From assembly GCA_904393855.1 (NCBI GenBank), contig CAJFNE010000005.1, forward strand, positions 1 through 26,952: a stretch of DNA of 26,952 nucleotides, in the 5' to 3' direction. Positions 1 to 8,360 of the stretch are shown in pieces. This DNA is from an uncultured Oscillibacter sp. (GTDB lineage: Bacteria > Bacillota > Clostridia > Oscillospirales > Oscillospiraceae). The position numbers and the translations under genes are program-made. The notes beneath the pieces are model-generated. The model searched no databases, was not told the DNA's origin, and saw nothing but the letters and a program-made list of their open reading frames with translations. Numbering within the stretch: the first letter of the stretch is position 1; the number at the start of each line of letters is the position of its first letter.

Positions 1-156
1 AACCACTACAACAACTCCGGCTTCTGGGTCATGAGCCAGTTCTTCCACCTGAACACCAAGCAGGCCGTCAAGTATGTGACGCTGCCCTGCGCCGTGTCCT
101 CCGTGGTCTGCCTGATCGTGGTTGTGATCCTGAACACCGTGGGTGTCTGGGGCTAA
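1..156 (+). CDS. C-terminal end of a GntP-type (gluconate/H+ symporter family) permease, partial
   Basis: The frame is open from base 1 to a TAA at 154-156 and gives the last 51 residues of a protein whose start lies outside the window. The segment NNSGFWVMSQFF followed by TKQAVKY and then a hydrophobic stretch of about 20 residues (LPCAVSSVVCLIVVVILNTV) resembles the C-terminal end of GntP-family permeases, which have an (N/D)SGFW motif, a short Thr/Lys-rich loop and a last membrane helix. Known members import gluconate and related sugar acids with protons at the cytoplasmic membrane. The dehydrogenase, dehydratase and aldolase genes that follow would suit such a substrate. With only 51 residues the family call is moderate; another ion-transporter-superfamily permease is possible. 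Confidence 0.55.
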   Translation, partial: NHYNNSGFWVMSQFFHLNTKQAVKYVTLPCAVSSVVCLIVVVILNTVGVWG

Positions 157-187
157 TGCCCTCATGATACTGTACATGCTTTCCTGA

Positions 188-230
188 CCGGGGGCGCTCC
201 CTTTTTCGGGGGGCGCCCTCCGGTTATTTT
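188..230 (+). terminator. Rho-independent terminator after the permease gene
   Basis: An inverted repeat (CCGG-GGGCGC arm pairing with GCGCCC-CCGG, one mismatch) encloses a loop containing TTTTTC and is followed by TTATTTT. It lies 31 bp after the permease stop and just before the ribosome binding site of the next gene, so it may lower rather than abolish read-through into the dehydrogenases. I see no convincing separate promoter between the two genes. Confidence 0.7.
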
Positions 231-256
231 ATGAAGTTTACGAGGAGGCTTTCAAG

Positions 257-1045
257 ATGGACATTCGTTTCGACAACAAGGTGGCCCTGATCACCGGCGG
301 CACGTCCGGCATTGGCCTGGCTTTCGCGGAGCTGGCAGGCTCTCTGGGGGCAAAAGTGGCGGTGTGCGGCACCAATCCGAACAAGCTGAGCAAGGCGCTG
401 GAGGAGCTGCGGGGCAAGGGGATCACCGCCTATGGCGAGACCTGTGACGTCTCCGACAGCGCGGCGCTCCAGGCTTTCGCGGACCGCACCCAGGCGGAGC
501 TGGGGCCCATCGACATCTGGGTGAGTAACGCCGGCGTCTATCCCCAGCACAGCATCATCGACACCACGGAGGAGGTCTGGGACAGGACGGTGGACACCAA
601 TCTGAAGTCCGTCTACCTGGGGGCCCGCATCGGCTACCAGGCCATGAAAGAGCGGGGCGGCGTCATGCTGCTGGCGTCCTCCTTTGCGGCGCTGTTTCCC
701 TCTGTGGGCAGCGGCGTGTACGCAGCCACGAAATCCGCCATCAGCTCCATGGTGAGGACCCTGGCGGCGGAGCTGGCGCCCTACGGCATCCGGGTCAACG
801 GCTATATCCCCGGTGTGATCGACACGGAGATGAACCAGGCCCTCATCGCGGAGCGGGGCGAGCAGCTGCTGGCGCCCATTGCCCTGCGCACGTTCGGACA
901 TGCCGAGGATGTGGCCTGGGCCATGGCGTTCCTGGCCTCTGATTATGCCCGCTATATCACCGGCACCTGCCTGGAGATCAGCGGCGGCAAGATGGGTGTC
1001 CAGAATCCCAGCAAGGCCTGGCAGGACAAGGAGACTCGGGGCTAA
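257..1045 (+). CDS. Short-chain dehydrogenase/reductase (SDR), classical type
   Basis: A 262-residue protein of the usual length for classical SDRs, which are NAD(P)-dependent alcohol/ketone oxidoreductases with a Rossmann fold. Visible motifs are the nucleotide-binding TGGTSGIG at residues 13-20, the structural NAG in WVSNAG, and the catalytic set Ser142, Tyr155 and Lys159 (YAATK). The C-terminal ISGGKMGVQN tail is longer than in its neighbour. The start is set by GAGGAGG about 8 bases upstream of the ATG. The next gene, another SDR, begins 17 bases after the stop, so the two are probably co-transcribed. Beside a GntP-type permease and a sugar-acid-type dehydratase, an oxidoreductase acting on a hexonate or its keto form (as gluconate 5-dehydrogenase does) is plausible. 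Substrate and cofactor cannot be read from the sequence. Confidence 0.9.
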   Translation: MDIRFDNKVALITGGTSGIGLAFAELAGSLGAKVAVCGTNPNKLSKALEELRGKGITAYGETCDVSDSAALQAFADRTQAELGPIDIWVSNAGVYPQHSIIDTTEEVWDRTVDTNLKSVYLGARIGYQAMKERGGVMLLASSFAALFPSVGSGVYAATKSAISSMVRTLAAELAPYGIRVNGYIPGVIDTEMNQALIAERGEQLLAPIALRTFGHAEDVAWAMAFLASDYARYITGTCLEISGGKMGVQNPSKAWQDKETRG

Positions 1046-1062
1046 GAAAGGAGAGGCGCGCT

Positions 1063-1815
1063 GTGAACGTCAAGAACAAGGTGATCGCCATTACGGGCGG
1101 CGCCGGCGGCATTGGAACAGCTCAGACCAAGCTGCTGGCGGAGAACGGTGCAGAGGTCTGGGTGCTGGACCTGGCGGCGGACCGGGCGGAGGCGCTGGCC
1201 CGGGAGATGTCCGCCGCGGGTCACAAGGTCCACGGCGTGGCGATGGATGCCGTCAGCGAGGCGGCGTGGAAAGAGACCGTCGACCGGATCGTGGCGGAGA
1301 GCGGCAGGCTGGACGTGGTGGTGAACAACGCCGGCATCAACATCCGTAAACCCATCGAGGAGATGGTGAAGGAGGAGTGGATGCAGATGATGGAGGCGAA
1401 CACCGCCAGCGTCTTTCTGGCCACCAAATACGCAATTCCCGTCATGCGCCGGCAGGGGGGAGGCTGCATCATCAACACCTCCTCCATCTGCGGTCTGGTG
1501 GGCCATATGAACACGCCGGAGGCCTACACGGCCACCAAGGGCGCGGTGACGCTGCTGACCAAGTCCGTGGCGGCCCGGTACGGCAAGGACAACATCCGCT
1601 GCAATTCCATCCATCCCGCCACGGTGGACACGCCCTTTGTGGCGTCTTTGATGGCGGACCCGGTGAAGCGGCAGGCCCGGATCGACGAGATCCCACTGGG
1701 CCGCCTGACCACGGTGGAGGATGTGGCCAACGCGGTGTTGTACCTGGCCAGCGAGGAGGCGTCTTTCCTCAACGGCGTCAATCTGCCTATTGACGGCGGC
1801 ATGACCTGCTATTGA
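1063..1815 (+). CDS. Short-chain dehydrogenase/reductase (SDR), second of a tandem pair
   Basis: A 250-residue classical SDR starting with GTG, preceded by AAGGAGAGG. It has TGGAGGIG in the cofactor-binding loop, NNAGINIRKP after the fourth strand, catalytic Ser141, Tyr155 and Lys159 (YTATK), and the usual C-terminal LPIDGGMTCY. NNAGI(N)xRKP is common among gluconate 5-dehydrogenase and 2-deoxygluconate/ketodeoxyuronate reductase-like SDRs, so a sugar-acid substrate is a reasonable inference. It is clearly a different subgroup from the SDR directly upstream, not a recent duplicate. Paired SDRs could oxidise and then re-reduce one carbon to epimerise a sugar acid, as in the L-idonate pathway; that is inference only. 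The gene is followed at once by a strong terminator. Confidence 0.9.
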   Translation: MNVKNKVIAITGGAGGIGTAQTKLLAENGAEVWVLDLAADRAEALAREMSAAGHKVHGVAMDAVSEAAWKETVDRIVAESGRLDVVVNNAGINIRKPIEEMVKEEWMQMMEANTASVFLATKYAIPVMRRQGGGCIINTSSICGLVGHMNTPEAYTATKGAVTLLTKSVAARYGKDNIRCNSIHPATVDTPFVASLMADPVKRQARIDEIPLGRLTTVEDVANAVLYLASEEASFLNGVNLPIDGGMTCY

Positions 1816-1821
1816 CACAGA

Positions 1822-1857
1822 AAAGCAGCGGAGGGGATATCCCTCCGCTGCTTTCTC
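1822..1857 (+). terminator. Terminator between convergent SDR and IclR genes
   Basis: AAGCAGCGGAGGG pairs with CCCTCCGCTGCTT across a short GATAT loop. The plus-strand side continues TTTCTCT and the minus-strand side ends in a run giving TTTT, so the hairpin could end transcription from both directions. Confidence 0.8.
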
Positions 1858-1899
1858 TATGCTCTGTGCAGTTCTTCGCAGACGTGCTGAACGGAAGCC

Positions 1900-2673
1900 T
1901 CAGATATTGGACATGTTGGACATGGAGGCGTAAATGGAGTCAGCGGCCATTTTCAGATCCTGCAGGAGATTACCTTTCAGCGCCAGCTGAATCCGGGGCG
2001 TCATGCCGGAGATGCTGATGGCGCAGACGACCTTGCCGGGGGCGGAAAAGACGGGAATCGCCACACAGCTCAAGCCCAGGGAGTCCTCCTCGTTGTCCGT
2101 GGCGTATCCCTGCTCCCGCACCTTCCGGATCTCCTCCCGCAGCTGCTCGGAGTTGGTGATGGTGTTGAAGGTCTTGGTGACGAGGGGGCCGGAGAGAATC
2201 CGCTCCTGCTCCTCCGCGGGCAGATAGGCCAGGATACACTTCCCCACGCCGGAGCAGTGCATGTAGTTCTGGGTGCCGATGTGGGTGTTGATGGTGATGG
2301 AGCCGGTGGATTCCACCTTGTCCACGTAGACAACGGCGTCGTTGCGCTTCACCGCGCAGTGGGCGGTCTCGCCGTATTTGCGGCTGACCTGCTCCAGATA
2401 GGGATGGACGATGCGGATGATGCGGTTTTGCACCTTGATGATGTTGGAGAAATTCAGGAGCTTCAGCCCCAGGTAGTATTTCTGGTTCTTCTCGTTTTGC
2501 TGCAGATATCCCAGATCGGTCAGCGTGTTGATCAGGCCAAACGCCGTGCTTTTATTCAGGCCCAGGGCCTCGGAAATCTCCTTGACGCTGCGCTCCCCGT
2601 CGTCGCTCTGCTGAAAAGACTCCAGGATGGCAAAGGCGCGCTCGACGGATTGGATGTTCTTGGTAGTGGCCAT
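1900..2673 (-). CDS. IclR-family transcriptional regulator
   Basis: Starting at the ATG at 2671-2673 the protein is 257 residues, typical for IclR regulators. Residues about 8-75 form the winged helix-turn-helix (SVERAFAILESF, then VKEISEALGLNKSTAFGLINTL and YYLGLKLL). The rest is the effector-binding domain, with HCAVKRNDAVVYVDKVES and the late AIPVFSAPGKVVCAISISG block. The frame stays open upstream to 2829, but that extension covers the promoter and has no ribosome binding site, whereas GGGGGGAG lies a proper distance from the chosen ATG. The gene is divergent from the dehydratase and convergent with the SDR pair. IclR proteins often control adjacent sugar-acid or aromatic catabolic genes, so this is the likely regulator of the dehydratase transcript and perhaps of itself. 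Confidence 0.92.
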   Translation of the reverse strand: MATTKNIQSVERAFAILESFQQSDDGERSVKEISEALGLNKSTAFGLINTLTDLGYLQQNEKNQKYYLGLKLLNFSNIIKVQNRIIRIVHPYLEQVSRKYGETAHCAVKRNDAVVYVDKVESTGSITINTHIGTQNYMHCSGVGKCILAYLPAEEQERILSGPLVTKTFNTITNSEQLREEIRKVREQGYATDNEEDSLGLSCVAIPVFSAPGKVVCAISISGMTPRIQLALKGNLLQDLKMAADSIYASMSNMSNI

Positions 2674-2731
2674 CTGTATGTTCTCCCCCCAACGAAATAT
2701 GTCCCGCATTGCAGAACGGTACTTTTTCGTT

Positions 2732-2760
2732 ATTATAGAATAAGCTGCTGATTTTGTCAA
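2732..2760 (-). promoter_or_regulatory. Sigma-A-type promoter of the IclR gene, exact consensus
   Basis: Read on the minus strand, TTGACA (2755-2760) is followed after exactly 17 bases by TATAAT (2732-2737). It lies 58 bases upstream of the IclR start codon. Both hexamers and the spacer match consensus. Confidence 0.85.
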
Positions 2761-2771
2761 TGCGTATAAAA

Positions 2772-2791
2772 TGTAGCTTTCATATTCTACA
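2772..2791. promoter_or_regulatory. Candidate operator dyad between divergent promoters
   Basis: TGTAG at 2772-2776 and CTACA at 2787-2791 form an inverted repeat with a 10-base gap, placed almost exactly between the -35 boxes of the two divergent promoters. A regulator bound here could affect both. IclR proteins commonly bind short dyads, but no known consensus is matched. The 8-mer GAACGGTA also occurs twice, at 2714-2721 and 2856-2863, near the two predicted start sites. Statistical support is modest. Confidence 0.4.
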
Positions 2792-2811
2792 AAAAAGAAC
2801 AATTGACCGTA

Positions 2812-2840
2812 TTGACAAACAAAAGACATGAATTTATAAT
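2812..2840 (+). promoter_or_regulatory. Sigma-A-type promoter of the dehydratase transcript, exact consensus
   Basis: TTGACA (2812-2817), a 17-base spacer and TATAAT (2835-2840). The predicted start near 2847 leaves a leader of about 100 bases containing the imperfect dyad AAGTTTCAAAAACTT. Such a strong basal promoter suggests control mainly by repression. Confidence 0.87.
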
Positions 2841-2950
2841 AAAGTCAAGAATGAGGAACGGTAATATAGAATGTTTGAGAGAGTTTGCCGCTTCCTTTCA
2901 AGTTTCAAAAACTTCAAAAAAGCGATCTCATATGAGGAGGAAAAGTTAGG

Positions 2951-4633
2951 ATGGAGTATCGGAGCAAAAAGATTCTGGGCGAGGAAGACAGCGCCTTTGC
3001 GCGCTCCCTGTTCAAGGCCATGGGTTACACGGACAGCAAGCTGAAAGAGGGCAAGCCCCTGATCGGCATTGCCAATACCTGGAATACCCTGGTTCCCGGC
3101 CACTACAACCTGGACAAGGTGGCGGAGTACGTCAAGAACGGCATTTATGCCGGCGGCGGCACGCCGGTGGAGTTCGGCACCATCGCCGCCTGCGACGGCG
3201 TGGCGCAGGGCCACGAGGGCATGCACTACATCCTGCCCTCCCGTGAGATCATCTGCAACTCCGTGGAGATCATGGCGCAGGCTCACCGTCTGGACGGCCT
3301 GGTTCTGCTGGCCTCCTGCGATAAGATCGTGCCCGCCATGCTGATGGCCGCCGCCCGTCTGGATATCCCCTGCATCATCTGCGTGGGTGGCCCCATGCTG
3401 GGCGGCATCGTGTTCGACGGCCGGAAGTCCGACCTGACCTCCATCTCCGAGGCTCTGGGCATGCTGAAGGCCGGCAAGATCACCGAGCCCGAGTACAACG
3501 CCCTGGAGAACACCGCCTGCCCCGGCTGCGGCTCCTGCGCGTTCCTGGGTACCGCCAACACCATGTGCTGCGTGTCTGAGGCTCTGGGCATGTCCCTGCC
3601 CGGCAGCGCGCTGATCCCCGCTCCCTATGCTGCCCGGCTGCGCACCTCTTTCGAGTCCGGCCGCGCCATTGTGGAGTTGTGCAAGAAGGGCATCACCGCC
3701 CGCAAGATCCTGACCAAAGAGGCCATCCGCAACGCCATCAAGGTCACCATGGCCATCTGCGGCTCCACCAACGCGGTGCTGCACCTGCCCGCCATCGCCA
3801 ATGAGGCGGAGCTGGACATCAACGTTCTGGAGGAGTTCGAGGAGCTCAGCAAGGTCACGCCCCAGATCGCCAAGGTCAATCCCGCCGCCGCTCCCGACCA
3901 GGAGGACTTCTATCGCGCCGGCGGCATCCCCCGCGTGATGCAGCACTTGGGCGGCCTGCTGGATACCTCTGTCATGACGGTCACCGGCAAGACCCTGCAG
4001 GAAAACCTGGACGCCTATGTCTTCGAGTATCCCGAGAATCCCAACGTCATCAAGACGGTGGAGGAGCCTTTCTCCAAGACCGGCGGTGTGGCCGTGCTGC
4101 ATGGCAACCTGTGCCCCAACACCGGCGTCTCCAAGCCCGGCGCCATCGACCCCTCCATGCACCACTTCGTGGGCAAGGCCAAGTGCTACAACAGCGAGGA
4201 GGAGGCTGAGGAGGCCATCCTGGGCGGCAAGATCCAGGCTGGTGACGTGGTGGTCATCCGCTACGAGGGACCCAAGGGCGGCCCCGGCATGCGGGAGATG
4301 TTCAAGGCCATGAAGTACATTTACGGCGTGGGCCTTGCCAAGAGCGTCGCGCTGATCACCGACGGCCGGTTCTCCGGCACCAACAACGGCTGCTTCGTCG
4401 GCCACATCTCTCCCGAGGCGGCTGAGGGCGGTCCTCTGGCCATCGTGGAGGACGGCGACGAGATCCTGATCGATGTGGATGAGGGGATCCTGGAGCTGCA
4501 CGTTTCCGACGAGGAGATCGCCGAGCGCTACAAGAACCTGAAGATGCCCGAGAAGCACATCCCCAACGGGTACCTGCGGCTGTACGCCAAGGTGGCTGCC
4601 TCCGCGGACCAGGGCGCTGTTATCAAGATGTAA
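2951..4633 (+). CDS. ilvD: IlvD/Edd-family dehydratase (dihydroxy-acid or sugar-acid dehydratase)
   Basis: A 560-residue protein of normal length for the IlvD/Edd family, Fe-S enzymes that dehydrate 2,3-dihydroxy acids to 2-keto acids. Likely cluster residues are Cys123 in SCDKIVPAM and the Cys190/193/196 group in CPGCGSCAFLGTANTMCC. The DGRFSGTNNGCFVGHISPEAAEGGP block near the C-terminus is the family signature. The usual IlvD segment reads CPTCGSCSGMFTANSMNC, so this copy departs at several positions, and it also departs in SGTNNG. It lies beside a GntP-like permease, SDRs, an IclR regulator and a keto-deoxy-acid-type aldolase rather than with ilvBN 5.3 kb downstream. I therefore favour a sugar-acid dehydratase yielding a 2-keto-3-deoxy acid, while true dihydroxy-acid dehydratase of Val/Ile synthesis stays possible. 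AGGAGG precedes the ATG. Confidence 0.85.
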   Translation: MEYRSKKILGEEDSAFARSLFKAMGYTDSKLKEGKPLIGIANTWNTLVPGHYNLDKVAEYVKNGIYAGGGTPVEFGTIAACDGVAQGHEGMHYILPSREIICNSVEIMAQAHRLDGLVLLASCDKIVPAMLMAAARLDIPCIICVGGPMLGGIVFDGRKSDLTSISEALGMLKAGKITEPEYNALENTACPGCGSCAFLGTANTMCCVSEALGMSLPGSALIPAPYAARLRTSFESGRAIVELCKKGITARKILTKEAIRNAIKVTMAICGSTNAVLHLPAIANEAELDINVLEEFEELSKVTPQIAKVNPAAAPDQEDFYRAGGIPRVMQHLGGLLDTSVMTVTGKTLQENLDAYVFEYPENPNVIKTVEEPFSKTGGVAVLHGNLCPNTGVSKPGAIDPSMHHFVGKAKCYNSEEEAEEAILGGKIQAGDVVVIRYEGPKGGPGMREMFKAMKYIYGVGLAKSVALITDGRFSGTNNGCFVGHISPEAAEGGPLAIVEDGDEILIDVDEGILELHVSDEEIAERYKNLKMPEKHIPNGYLRLYAKVAASADQGAVIKM

Positions 4634-4641
4634 ACCATGAG

Positions 4642-4680
4642 GCTTTTCCCGGCGCAGGAGTGTTCCGCGCCGGGAAAAGC
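4642..4680 (+). other. Perfect 14-bp intercistronic hairpin without a U tract
   Basis: GCTTTTCCCGGCGC (4642-4655) is exactly complementary to 4667-4680, with an 11-base loop. No T run follows; instead the PFOR ribosome binding site begins about 12 bases later. It may be an mRNA-stability or processing element that uncouples dehydratase and PFOR levels, or a weak terminator. Confidence 0.6.
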
Positions 4681-4706
4681 GCATGGACTGTATGAGGAGG
4701 ATACCC

Positions 4707-7700
4707 ATGTCTGAGAATAAAGTTATGAAAACGATGGACGGCAACGAGGCGTGCGCCCACGTTGCCTACCACTTTACCGATGTGGCCGGAATTTTCCCCA
4801 TCACGCCCTCTTCCCCCATGAGCGAGAAGGTGGACGAGTGGGCGGCGGCCGGTCGGAAGAATATGTTCGGCCAGCCGGTGACCCTGGTGGAGATGCAGTC
4901 TGAGGGCGGCGCCGCCGGTGCCCTGCACGGCGCGGCGGAGGCCGGTGCCATGGCCACGACCTTTACGTCTTCCCAGGGCCTGCTGCTGATGATCCCCAAC
5001 ATGTACATCATGGCCGGCCACCGGATGCCCGCCGTGTTCCACGTGGCGGCCCGGTCTGTTGCCCAGCAGGCCAACAACATCTTCGGCGACCACCAGGACG
5101 TGATGACCTGCCGCACCACCGGCGTCACCATGATGTGCACCGCCAGCGTGCAGGAGGTCATGGACCTGGCGGCGGTGGCCCACCTGACCACCGTGAAGAG
5201 CCGGGTGCCTTTCATCCACTTCTTTGACGGCTTCCGGACCTCCCACGAGATCCAGAAGATCGAGGTCATTGATTTGGACCAGGTGGCGAAACTCATGGAT
5301 CAGGATGCCCTGGACGAGTTCCACCGCATCGCCATGAACCCGGAGCACCCCCTGCACCGCACCACCGTCCAGGGCCCGGACGTCTACTTCCAGGGCCAGG
5401 AGGCCAATAACGCCACCTACAATGCCATCCCCGGCATTGTGGAGGGCTACATGCAGGGGATCAATAAGATCACCGGCCGGGACTACCACATCTTCAACTA
5501 TTACGGCGCTCCCGACGCGGACCGGGTCATCGTGGCCATGGGCTCCATCTGCGACGCCGCCCAGGAGGTGGTGGATTACCTGAACGCCCGTGGCGAGAAG
5601 GTGGGCTTGCTGCAGATCCACCTGTTCCGTCCCTTTGACATTCAGTACTTCCTGAATGTTCTGCCCAAGACCGTGAAGAAGCTCACCGCCCTGGACCGGT
5701 CCAGAGAGCCCGGCGCCATCGCCGGCGCTGTGTATCTGGACACTTGCGCCGCCCTGGCCAACCGGGAGAACGCCCCCGAGGTCTTCGGTGGCCGGTACGG
5801 CCTGGCGGGCCGGGATGTGACCCCCGCCCAGATCAAGGCCGTGTTTGACAACATGAAGGACGAGAACGGCAAGCACATGTTCACCATCGGCGTCAACGAC
5901 GATGTGACCCATCTGAGCCTGGAGGTCCACGAGCCCCTGGTGACGGAGTCCGCGGACACGGTCAGCTGCAAGTTCTGGGGCCTGGGCTCCGACGGCACCG
6001 TGGGCGCCAACAAGAACTCCGCCAAGATCATCGGCGACCACGCCGGGATGTACACCCAGGCCTATTTCGAGTACGACTCCAAGAAGTCCTACGGCATTAC
6101 GAAGAGCCACCTGCGCTTCTCCAAGAGCCCCATCCGCTCCACCTACCTCATCAAGGCGGCGGACTTCCTGGCCTGCCACGCCCAGTCCTACATCACCAAG
6201 TACGACATGATCCACGAGATCAAGGACGGCGGCACGTTCCTGCTGAACACCTCCTGGACCGGGGAGGAGCTGGAGAAGAACCTGCCCGGCGACGTGAAGA
6301 AGTACATCGCCGACCACAACGTCCAGTTCTACATCGTGGACGCCAACCGCATCGCCCGGGAGCTGGGCCTTGGGAACCACGCGAACCTGATTCTGCAGGC
6401 CGCGTTCTTCAAGCTCTCCAACGTCATGCCGGTGGACGACGCCGTCCGCTACATGAAGGAGGCCGCCCAGAAGACCTACGCCAAGAAGGGCGAGAAGGTG
6501 GTCAACATGAACCTGGCCGCCGTGGACGCGGGCATCAACAGCCCGGTGAAGGTGGAGGTCCCCGCCTCCTGGTCCCAGGCTGTGGAGACGCGCACGGTGG
6601 ACGAGAACCTGCCCGACGTGGTGAAGAACATCGTGATCCCCTGCAACCGGCAGCGGGGCGACGATCTGCCGGTGTCCGCTCTGGTGCCCTATCAGGACGG
6701 CACCTATCCCATGGGTACCTCCAAGTACGACAAGCGCGGCATCGCCGCGGCGATCCCCCAGTGGGACCCCAACAAGTGCCTGCAGTGCAACCAGTGCACT
6801 TTTGTCTGCCCCCACGCGGCCATTCGGGCGTACCTGGTGAACGACGAGGAGGCCCAGAACGCCCCCGCCGGCTTCACCATGGTGGACGCCAAGGGCGCAG
6901 CCGGGCTGAAGTACCGGCTGCAGGTCAGTTCTCTGGACTGCACCGGCTGCGGCAGCTGCGCGGAGTCCTGCCTGGCCAAGGACAAGGCCCTGACCATGGT
7001 GCCGGTGGACGACACCATGTACGACGAGACCAACTGGAACTACGCCCTGTCTCTCAGCGACAAGCCGGGCGTGTTTGACCGGAAGACCCTGAAGGGCAGT
7101 CAGTTCTGGCAGCCGCTGGTGGAGTTCTCCGGCGCCTGCGCCGGCTGCGGCGAGACGCCCTACGCCAAGCTGATCACCCAGCTCTACGGCGAAAAGACCT
7201 ACTGGGTCAACGGCGTGGGCTGCTCCACGGCCTGGGCCGGCGCGTTCCCCTCCCTGGCCTATGCCACCAACAAGGAGGGCCGCGGCCCGTCCTTCTACGC
7301 CACCCTCTTCGAGGACCAGGCGGAGAACGGCATGGGCATGGTGCTGGCGGTGAAGCAGCGCCGGAACTATGTGAAGCTCCAGGCGGAGGCCCTGCTGGCC
7401 CAGACGGACTCCGACGAGTTGAAGACCGCTATCAACGCCTGGCTTGCCTCCTTTGACGATCTGGACACCAACGACGCCGACGCCCGGGCCCTGGTGGCCG
7501 TGCTGGAGAAGATGGAGTTCACCGGCGAGGCCAAGACCACGGCGGAGAACATCCTGCGCAACAAGGACCAGCTGGCCAAGAAGGTGGTCTGGCTGTACGG
7601 CGGCGACGGCTGGGCCTACGACATCGGCTACGGCGGCCTGGACCATGTGATGGCCTCCAACGAGGACATCAACGTCTTTGTGGTGGACACCGAGGTGTAC

Positions 7701-8237
7701 TCCAACACCGGCGGCCAATCCTCCAAGGCGACGCCCGTGGGCGCCTCCGCCAAGTTTGCCGACGGCGGCAAGAAGACCGCCAAAAAGGATCTGGGCCGTC
7801 TCATGATGACCTATCCCAACGTGTACGTGGCCTCCGTGGCTATGGGCGCCAACCCGGGTCAGCTGATGAAGGCGGTCACCGAGGCCGTGGACCACAAGGG
7901 ACCCTCCATCATCATCGCCTACGCGCCCTGCATCAACCACGGCATCAAGGCCGGCATGAACGCTGCGCAGGCGGAGATGAAGAAGGCCGTGGAGTGCGGC
8001 CTGTGGCCTCTGTATCGCTACAACCCCGACAAGAAGGAAAAGCCTTTCTCCCTGGACTACAAGAAGCCCTCCCGCCCGGTGATCGAGTTCCTGGACGGCG
8101 AGGTCCGCTACGCGGGCCTGCGGGTGAAGTATCCGGAGCACGCTGAGAAGCTGTTCGCTGAGGCGCAGCGCGAGGCGGACGAGCGGTATCAGACCTATGT
8201 CCGTCTGGAGAAGAGCTATAACGAAGTAGACGGATAA
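4707..8237 (+). CDS. nifJ: Pyruvate:ferredoxin (flavodoxin) oxidoreductase, single-chain
   Basis: A 1176-residue single-chain PFOR (family range about 1170-1200) that oxidatively decarboxylates pyruvate to acetyl-CoA and CO2 and reduces ferredoxin, in the cytoplasm. The N-terminal domain opens with the substrate-side GIFPITPSSPMSEKVDEW. The ferredoxin-like domain carries two [4Fe-4S] motifs, CLQCNQCTFVCP from Cys691 and CTGCGSCAESC from Cys745. The thiamine-diphosphate domain has CAGCGETPYAKL for the proximal cluster, GDGWAYDIGYGGLD from Gly966 and a following NTGGQ. All domains are complete. The start at 4707 follows AGGAGG by 7 bases; an in-frame ATG at 4683 lacks one. It lies 73 bases after the dehydratase, separated by a strong hairpin. 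Its position before an aldolase that would yield pyruvate suggests it serves that route. Confidence 0.96.
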   Translation: MSENKVMKTMDGNEACAHVAYHFTDVAGIFPITPSSPMSEKVDEWAAAGRKNMFGQPVTLVEMQSEGGAAGALHGAAEAGAMATTFTSSQGLLLMIPNMYIMAGHRMPAVFHVAARSVAQQANNIFGDHQDVMTCRTTGVTMMCTASVQEVMDLAAVAHLTTVKSRVPFIHFFDGFRTSHEIQKIEVIDLDQVAKLMDQDALDEFHRIAMNPEHPLHRTTVQGPDVYFQGQEANNATYNAIPGIVEGYMQGINKITGRDYHIFNYYGAPDADRVIVAMGSICDAAQEVVDYLNARGEKVGLLQIHLFRPFDIQYFLNVLPKTVKKLTALDRSREPGAIAGAVYLDTCAALANRENAPEVFGGRYGLAGRDVTPAQIKAVFDNMKDENGKHMFTIGVNDDVTHLSLEVHEPLVTESADTVSCKFWGLGSDGTVGANKNSAKIIGDHAGMYTQAYFEYDSKKSYGITKSHLRFSKSPIRSTYLIKAADFLACHAQSYITKYDMIHEIKDGGTFLLNTSWTGEELEKNLPGDVKKYIADHNVQFYIVDANRIARELGLGNHANLILQAAFFKLSNVMPVDDAVRYMKEAAQKTYAKKGEKVVNMNLAAVDAGINSPVKVEVPASWSQAVETRTVDENLPDVVKNIVIPCNRQRGDDLPVSALVPYQDGTYPMGTSKYDKRGIAAAIPQWDPNKCLQCNQCTFVCPHAAIRAYLVNDEEAQNAPAGFTMVDAKGAAGLKYRLQVSSLDCTGCGSCAESCLAKDKALTMVPVDDTMYDETNWNYALSLSDKPGVFDRKTLKGSQFWQPLVEFSGACAGCGETPYAKLITQLYGEKTYWVNGVGCSTAWAGAFPSLAYATNKEGRGPSFYATLFEDQAENGMGMVLAVKQRRNYVKLQAEALLAQTDSDELKTAINAWLASFDDLDTNDADARALVAVLEKMEFTGEAKTTAENILRNKDQLAKKVVWLYGGDGWAYDIGYGGLDHVMASNEDINVFVVDTEVYSNTGGQSSKATPVGASAKFADGGKKTAKKDLGRLMMTYPNVYVASVAMGANPGQLMKAVTEAVDHKGPSIIIAYAPCINHGIKAGMNAAQAEMKKAVECGLWPLYRYNPDKKEKPFSLDYKKPSRPVIEFLDGEVRYAGLRVKYPEHAEKLFAEAQREADERYQTYVRLEKSYNEVDG

Positions 8238-8277
8238 CACCTGACAGCCGATACTCTTACCATAACACTCTCTCTCA

Positions 8278-8330
8278 GTTTCGGCCCGCACCTGAAGTAT
8301 GTGCCCATGCTTTCGAGTGCGGGCTGAAAC
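8278..8330 (+). other. 14-bp stem between PFOR and aldolase genes, no strong U tract
   Basis: GTTTCGGCCCGCAC (8278-8291) pairs with GTGCGGGCTGAAAC (8317-8330) with one G-U pair and a 25-base loop. It is followed by CATCCTGTTT, which is too T-poor for a good intrinsic terminator. Like the hairpin before PFOR, it may modulate read-through or protect an mRNA 3' end. Confidence 0.55.
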
Positions 8331-8360
8331 CATCCTGTTTGACATCACGCGGAGGTATTT

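Noticed and set aside
2674..2829. The N-terminal extension of the IclR frame to 2829
   Set aside because: It would place coding sequence over a perfect promoter, lacks a ribosome binding site, and gives a length beyond the family norm.
2834..4744. A 636-codon minus-strand open frame opposite the dehydratase
   Set aside because: Antisense shadow of the IlvD-family gene, with no domain or ribosome binding site; its 5' part would also run through the dehydratase promoter.
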